Source of the DNA: Lachnospiraceae bacterium
GTDB taxonomy: Bacteria; Bacillota; Clostridia; Lachnospirales; Lachnospiraceae
Length of the DNA stretch: 43,908 nt
Direction of reading: 5' to 3'
Assembly: GCA_017514845.1 (NCBI GenBank)
Contig: JAFWIM010000100.1
Span: 1 to 43,908, forward strand
Position numbers and translations under genes: made by a program. Below, one piece after another: positions 40,072-43,908 of the stretch. The notes below the pieces were generated by a model, which saw only the letters and a program-made list of their open reading frames with translations, made no database searches and was not told the DNA's origin. Positions within the stretch are counted from its first letter, which is position 1. Every line of letters starts with the position of its first letter.

Positions 40072-41022
40072 ATGTCAGTGGTCAAATATAGCCGGAAACT
40101 GAAGAAAATCGCAGCTGTGCTGATCTTTTTTATTGTTTGCGCAGTCAGCCCTGTCAGCGCTGATCAGCAGTTCGTTCTTGCGGTCGGAGACACTATGGTC
40201 ATCCCGTGCCTGCTTGAGATATGGTCTGACCAGAGTGTAGACTGCGTGATCTCCAACCCGGACGTCCTTATGACTGACGGCAGCGGGCGGGCTGTGATCG
40301 CGATCTCGGAAGGAATCTCTGATGTATATGTCCATATGACTAACCCGGACACGGACATCCGCTACACATTTATCGTGGTGTCTGCACAGCGCCCGGAGGC
40401 TCCGGAGGAGTGGGCGCAGCCCGAGGCGGCTGCCGGGGGAGTCCGGCCTGAGAACGGGTCAGAGACCGGTGACGGGACAGACGCGGGTGCAGCAACAGGC
40501 GGAGTCATACCCGAGCACGACGCAGGGACGGGCGACGGGGCAGACACGGATGCCTTGGACGGTCTGACAGACACACAGGAGGATCCGCATATGCCGGACG
40601 AGAGCATTGCTGACACACATGAGGATCCGCATATGCCGGACGAGAGCATTGCTGACACACATGAGGATCCCCGCGCATCGGAAAGTGAAGAGACCGACGT
40701 GGGCGGGACGGAGAGAACGGTCCCGTTCTGGGAGGAACGGGGCGACGGAGGCATCTCGTTCGAGGTGATCGGAGATGATTCCCCGGGGAACACTGACATA
40801 AAGAGGGATACCGCTGACGGAGCGAGCGCAAAATACAGACCTTTCGCGTACCTGAAAGGCGACGGGGAGATCGTGCCGCTTTTCGTCTGTGACGCCGGAC
40901 ACGAAGTGAGGTGGAAATATATAGAAAGTGTCCTTTATATAGAAGAAACGCCGACATGCAAAGGCCCCTTGAGGGTGGGTGCCTGTGACAGCAGGGGAAA
41001 TATCTATTATTTTAGTTCCTGA
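40072..41022 (+). CDS. Secreted protein with Ig-like (BIG2-type) domain, function unknown
   Basis: A 316-residue exported protein. The signal peptide is a basic start (SVVKYSRKLKK), a hydrophobic core (IAAVLIFFIVCAVS) and a probable cut after VSA. The first mature domain (about 35-110) resembles a bacterial Ig-like BIG2 fold (VLAVGDTMVI, SNPDVLMTDGSGRAVIAISEG). A low-complexity acidic region with a perfect 14-residue duplication follows (EDPHMPDESIADTH twice), then a C-terminal segment with two cysteines. Two starts compete: TTG at 40051 after AAAGGAGGG, and ATG at 40072 after AAAGGAGG; 40072 was chosen for a normal signal peptide. It follows the kinase gene by 57 nt. Confidence 0.7.
   Translation: MSVVKYSRKLKKIAAVLIFFIVCAVSPVSADQQFVLAVGDTMVIPCLLEIWSDQSVDCVISNPDVLMTDGSGRAVIAISEGISDVYVHMTNPDTDIRYTFIVVSAQRPEAPEEWAQPEAAAGGVRPENGSETGDGTDAGAATGGVIPEHDAGTGDGADTDALDGLTDTQEDPHMPDESIADTHEDPHMPDESIADTHEDPRASESEETDVGGTERTVPFWEERGDGGISFEVIGDDSPGNTDIKRDTADGASAKYRPFAYLKGDGEIVPLFVCDAGHEVRWKYIESVLYIEETPTCKGPLRVGACDSRGNIYYFSS
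40579..40662 (+). repeat. Perfect 42-bp tandem duplication in the secreted-protein gene
   Basis: Two identical in-frame 42-bp units (40579-40620 and 40621-40662), followed by the first 9-10 bases of a third. They encode a 14-residue unit. Absence of differences suggests recent expansion. Confidence 0.95.
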
Positions 41023-41029
41023 AAGGCAA

Positions 41030-41059
41030 TTGATGTAATCGGCATATGTGTGCTATACT
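41030..41059 (+). promoter_or_regulatory. Promoter for the amidase gene
   Basis: TTGATG (41030-41035) and TATACT (41054-41059) with an 18-nt spacer and extended TGC. Confidence 0.65.
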
Positions 41060-41096
41060 GCATTTTGGACTATGTACAAATACGGGGCGGTCACAC

Positions 41097-42164
41097 ATGA
41101 AAAAGAAAAACAAAAAACTTGATATCCTGATGATTCTCACAATTATTGCGGGCGTTCTGGTGCTCGGCGCAGCCGGGACCCTGATCGGCCTTGAAGCAGG
41201 CAGGCTCCAGACAGAGGTCGATATGGCGAAAGCTGAGAGAGTGGCGAAAAAAAGCGCGGCGGACAGCGGCGTTAGCGCGGCTGTGGCAGAGAGCAGTCTT
41301 TCCGATTCGAATCTGACAGAATCTATCGATCCTGAAGCTGCCGCGATGGCTCTTGCCGCAACCGGCGATGTGATCCGGGGAGCCGCAGTTGCCGCGATTC
41401 CCAATGTAAGCGAGTATGCGGATGCGGTGCAGAACGGAAATCTGGTCACTCCCATACCGCGCAATTCGCTCGAGAATGCAGGGACCGGAGAAAACCCGAC
41501 CGAGGGCAACGGATTTATTGTCTGTATTGATGCCGGCCATGAGACGAACCAGATCACGGATCTGGAGCCGAACGGTCCGGGCTCTGAGAATATGAAACAG
41601 GGTGTTACAAGCGGGACGCAGGGTGAATGGTCCGGCGTGTATGAATATCAGGTGAACCTTGATGTGACTCTGAAGCTGCGGGACGCGCTGACTTCCCGAG
41701 GCTATACTGTCGTTCTCTGCAGAGAGATCAATGATGTAACGATGTCCAACGTACAGCGCGCGCAGATCGCGTCGGACGCGAACGCGGATATTTTTCTGCG
41801 CATTCACTGCAACAGCTCGGACAGCAGTTCTGTAGACGGTGTTCTGTGCTATGCGCCGACGTCCTCCAATCCGTATCTCAGCGAAGAAGTGATAGAGCGC
41901 AGCCAGGCGCTGTCAAGAATCATGAGGGATTCCCAGTGCGAGGAGACCGGGCAGGAAGCTCTGGATAATCTGTATCAGGATGATATGACCGGGATCAACT
42001 GGGCAAAGATGCCGGTCACGATCGTTGAGATGGGGTTCATGTCCAATTATGAAGAAGATATGTTCCTCACGTCAGAAGACGGACAGGACCAGATCGTGCG
42101 AGGCCTTGCCAACGGCGTCGACGAGTATTTTTCCCAGTACGGCAAAATGGAAGCCGCGGAGTAA
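41097..42164 (+). CDS. N-acetylmuramoyl-L-alanine amidase (Amidase_3)
   Basis: Zinc hydrolase that cuts the bond between MurNAc and the stem peptide; 355 residues. An N-terminal membrane anchor (LMILTIIAGVLVLGAAGTLIG, about residues 10-30) and a linker of about 105 residues precede the catalytic domain (about 138-350). Zinc and catalytic motifs: CIDAGHE, the Glu in EYQVNLDVTLKLRDAL, DIFLRIHCNSSDS and VTIVEMGFMSN. The start at 41097 has only a weak site (GGGGCGG, 6 nt or more upstream). It follows the secreted-protein gene but has its own promoter; the HAD-CPBP gene starts 6 nt after its stop. Confidence 0.93.
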   Translation: MKKKNKKLDILMILTIIAGVLVLGAAGTLIGLEAGRLQTEVDMAKAERVAKKSAADSGVSAAVAESSLSDSNLTESIDPEAAAMALAATGDVIRGAAVAAIPNVSEYADAVQNGNLVTPIPRNSLENAGTGENPTEGNGFIVCIDAGHETNQITDLEPNGPGSENMKQGVTSGTQGEWSGVYEYQVNLDVTLKLRDALTSRGYTVVLCREINDVTMSNVQRAQIASDANADIFLRIHCNSSDSSSVDGVLCYAPTSSNPYLSEEVIERSQALSRIMRDSQCEETGQEALDNLYQDDMTGINWAKMPVTIVEMGFMSNYEEDMFLTSEDGQDQIVRGLANGVDEYFSQYGKMEAAE

Positions 42165-42170
42165 AGTGGA

Positions 42171-43721
42171 ATGTGGAATACAGTTCTATTTGACCTTGAC
42201 GGGACCCTTACGGATTCCGGTGAGGGAATAACAAAAAGTGTGCAATATGCACTGGAAAAGGAATTCGGCATGCAGGTCCCTCTTTCGGACCTGCGGTGTT
42301 TTGTCGGTCCGCCTCTCAAAGAACAGTTCATGAGCTTTGCGGGGGTATCCGAGGAGGCGGCGGTCAGGGCAGTCGAGCGCTACCGCGAGCGTTACAGACC
42401 CAAGGGGATTTACGAGAACTATCTGTATGACGGGATTAAGACCATGCTCCGCCAGCTTCATGAGGAGCATTTTACACTTGCCTTAACGTCATCAAAACCG
42501 ACGATGTTCTGCAGACAGATCCTCCGCATGTTCAACATTGACGAGTATTTCACGGCTGTCGTCGGGAGCGATATGGATGGCCGACGCACAGATAAATACG
42601 AACTCATCGAGGAGACGATCCGTGAGCTCGGTATGCAGGATCTCCGCGACGAGATCGTGATGGTCGGTGACAGGAAATACGACTGCGTCGGTGCTGCAAG
42701 CGCGGGGATAGACTGTATCGGTGTAACATACGGTTTCGGCTCAAGGCAGGAGCTTGAGGAAGAGTGGCCGGCCTGCATCGTTGACAGTCCGATCGAGCTC
42801 AGAAATGTCCTCATCGGACAGGCGAGAAGCGGTGCGGAAGGTTCGGGCGGCAGTTCCGCGTGGGGTGAAAAATCCACTGAGATGGCCGGTCGTACCATAA
42901 AGCCGTCAGTCATGCCTGAGGATGGAGGCGTATTTCGCTGCATATTTTCCTGTGTGACCCCGGTCGCGTTCGCTTTCATCGTCTCCAGTGTCCTTTACCT
43001 GTCCATCATATGGGGATTGCAGATATTCCTGCCCCGGATAGAATTTGACAACACGTTTCTGGTCGTGATGACCGGCGTTGTGGACCTCATCCTTATCCCT
43101 TTTCTCTATATGATGTACCGGCGCGATGAGCAGAGGAGGATATCTTACGGGCGAACAGAACGCATTCTTGAGATCAATGCATTCGGGGCGGCCGCAGTTC
43201 TCATCGTTGCCCTGTTCTCGATCGGATTCGCGGATACGATCCAGGTGCCGCTCGGAATGCTGATTCATGACGAGGTCGGAGAGGAGATAAACGCGTCTCT
43301 GTTTAAGGATGTGGGGCTCGTTGTCCAGTTCATAAGTCTATGCGCGATCGGCCCGGCTTGCGAGGAATTGATTTTCCGGGGCCTTGTGTACCGGCGCGTC
43401 AGAGATCTGCTCGGCGTCTGGTCGGCGGTATTTCTAAGCGCGGTCTTCTTCGGGGTGTATCACCAGAATCTGACCCAGGGGGTATTTGCCTTCTTCTTCG
43501 GAATTCTGCTCGCAGCTGTGTATGAACATTACGGGACGATCTGGGCAGCCATCGCGGCTCACGCGGCCAACAACCTCTATGCGGTCATATTGAATGCGCT
43601 GCTCGAGCGGGAGCTGGTCTCCGATACCGGATATTTTATTGTGCTTGTCATATCCGCTGCGGCGGCAATTTCGCTGGGATTCTATATATTCAAATTTGAT
43701 CAAAAAAAGAATGTCATATAA
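42171..43721 (+). CDS. HAD phosphatase fused to CPBP intramembrane protease
   Basis: A 516-residue single frame. Residues 1 to about 215 are a HAD hydrolase of the phosphoglycolate-phosphatase type: DLDGTLTDS (motif I), TSSKPT (II), DKYELIEE (III Lys) and GDRKYDCVGA (IV). A linker of about 30 residues rich in Gly/Ser leads into six or more membrane segments. The CPBP (Abi/CAAX-protease-like) motifs are present: CEELIFRG, FFGVYHQN and HAANN. The first half would hydrolyse a small phosphate ester in the cytoplasm and the second cleave or process membrane proteins. The role of the combination is unknown. It is coupled to the amidase gene (6 nt gap). Confidence 0.9.
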   Translation: MWNTVLFDLDGTLTDSGEGITKSVQYALEKEFGMQVPLSDLRCFVGPPLKEQFMSFAGVSEEAAVRAVERYRERYRPKGIYENYLYDGIKTMLRQLHEEHFTLALTSSKPTMFCRQILRMFNIDEYFTAVVGSDMDGRRTDKYELIEETIRELGMQDLRDEIVMVGDRKYDCVGAASAGIDCIGVTYGFGSRQELEEEWPACIVDSPIELRNVLIGQARSGAEGSGGSSAWGEKSTEMAGRTIKPSVMPEDGGVFRCIFSCVTPVAFAFIVSSVLYLSIIWGLQIFLPRIEFDNTFLVVMTGVVDLILIPFLYMMYRRDEQRRISYGRTERILEINAFGAAAVLIVALFSIGFADTIQVPLGMLIHDEVGEEINASLFKDVGLVVQFISLCAIGPACEELIFRGLVYRRVRDLLGVWSAVFLSAVFFGVYHQNLTQGVFAFFFGILLAAVYEHYGTIWAAIAAHAANNLYAVILNALLERELVSDTGYFIVLVISAAAAISLGFYIFKFDQKKNVI

Positions 43722-43732
43722 CAGGAAGTTTG

Positions 43733-43762
43733 TTGACTTGCCTTATTTTATCATGCTATAAT
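43733..43762 (+). promoter_or_regulatory. Promoter for rpsB
   Basis: TTGACT (43733-43738) and TATAAT (43757-43762), 18-nt spacer, extended TGC: a strong promoter. Confidence 0.85.
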
Positions 43763-43768
43763 ATCGAC

Positions 43769-43872
43769 TGTTGCAAATTTCACATATGCGGATTCCGGCA
43801 TTCGGTGCCCACTGGGTCATGCCGGCAGGAAACATATGGGTGAGCTAAAAACCATAAAAAAGGAGAAACAAA
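43769..43872 (+). promoter_or_regulatory. Structured leader of rpsB, candidate S2 autoregulatory RNA
   Basis: CATATG (43783-43788) pairs with CATATG (43833-43838), and inside it CCGGCAT (43795-43801) with ATGCCGG (43819-43825). The loop contains CCCACTGGG, which can itself pair. The position and the bulged-stem form resemble a ribosomal-protein leader bound by its own product; this is inferred, not recognised in detail. Confidence 0.55.
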
Positions 43873-43908
43873 ATGAGTGTTATTTCAATGAAGCAGCTGC
43901 TCGAAGCA
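43873..43908 (+). CDS. rpsB: 30S ribosomal protein S2, first 12 codons (partial)
   Basis: The window ends in this gene. The visible MSVISMKQLLEA is the usual opening of S2, preceded by AAAAAGGAG with 8 nt to the ATG, a strong promoter and a structured leader. S2 is a protein of the small ribosomal subunit; tsf normally follows, outside the window. Confidence 0.93.
   Translation, partial: MSVISMKQLLEA

Overview
The window looks like chromosomal DNA from a Firmicutes bacterium of the class Clostridia, most likely a Lachnospiraceae member with about 50% G+C. The evidence is a Gram-positive division and cell-wall cluster that starts with mraZ, strong AGGAGG-type ribosome binding sites, TTGACA-N17-TATAAT promoters, a DUF5688 protein (a family I associate with Lachnospiraceae), a superoxide reductase typical of anaerobes, and glucan/choline-type cell-wall repeats on a NodB deacetylase. 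The assignment rests on gene content and style, not on a database match.

Layout. 1-8.2 kb: dcw cluster mraZ-rsmH-ftsL-PBP-mraY-murD-ftsQ, tightly packed and read from a promoter before mraZ. 8.2-10 kb: ftsZ with its own promoter, then nrdR and a terminator. 10.3-17.6 kb: pyrH-frr-dxr, dxs-cdsA, rseP (nucleotide, translation, isoprenoid, phospholipid and membrane-protease functions). 17.6-20 kb: a gene-poor patch with palindromes, then an inositol-monophosphatase-like gene and an HD-domain gene lying between two identical tRNA-Leu genes in opposite orientation. 20-24.8 kb: superoxide reductase, FAH-family enzyme, citrate synthase, a divergent shikimate-kinase-like protein and aroE. 24.8-28.2 kb: a fused aroD-aroK gene, efp, a DUF5688 protein, and tRNA-Arg and tRNA-Ala. 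28.3-31.2 kb: a membrane-anchored SH3 protein facing a wall-binding deacetylase across a very long hairpin. 31.3-35.1 kb: pseudouridine synthase-ligA-metA with overlapping ends. 35.2-38.4 kb: Wzz-like protein and BY-kinase followed closely by argS. 38.5-43.7 kb: a Ser/Thr kinase, a secreted Ig-like protein, an amidase and a HAD-CPBP fusion. 43.7 kb to the end: promoter, leader and first codons of rpsB.

How the genes fit together: most of the window concerns building and dividing the cell envelope (lipid II synthesis, septal transpeptidase, divisome, undecaprenyl precursors through DXP, CDP-diacylglycerol, wall-remodelling enzymes, polysaccharide-length control), mixed with translation genes and aromatic and methionine biosynthesis.

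The least explained feature is a pair of structured elements of about 125-132 nt, at 73-197 and 10061-10192. Their stems differ in sequence but keep pairing through compensatory changes, while short internal segments stay identical. They look like two members of a structured RNA or hairpin-repeat family that I cannot name. Other points worth checking are terminator-like hairpins directly before rseP and at the transcription start of the kinase gene, a roughly 185-residue acidic insertion in FtsQ, a 3 x 38 bp repeat seeded by the dxs stop region, and the aroD-aroK and HAD-CPBP fusions.
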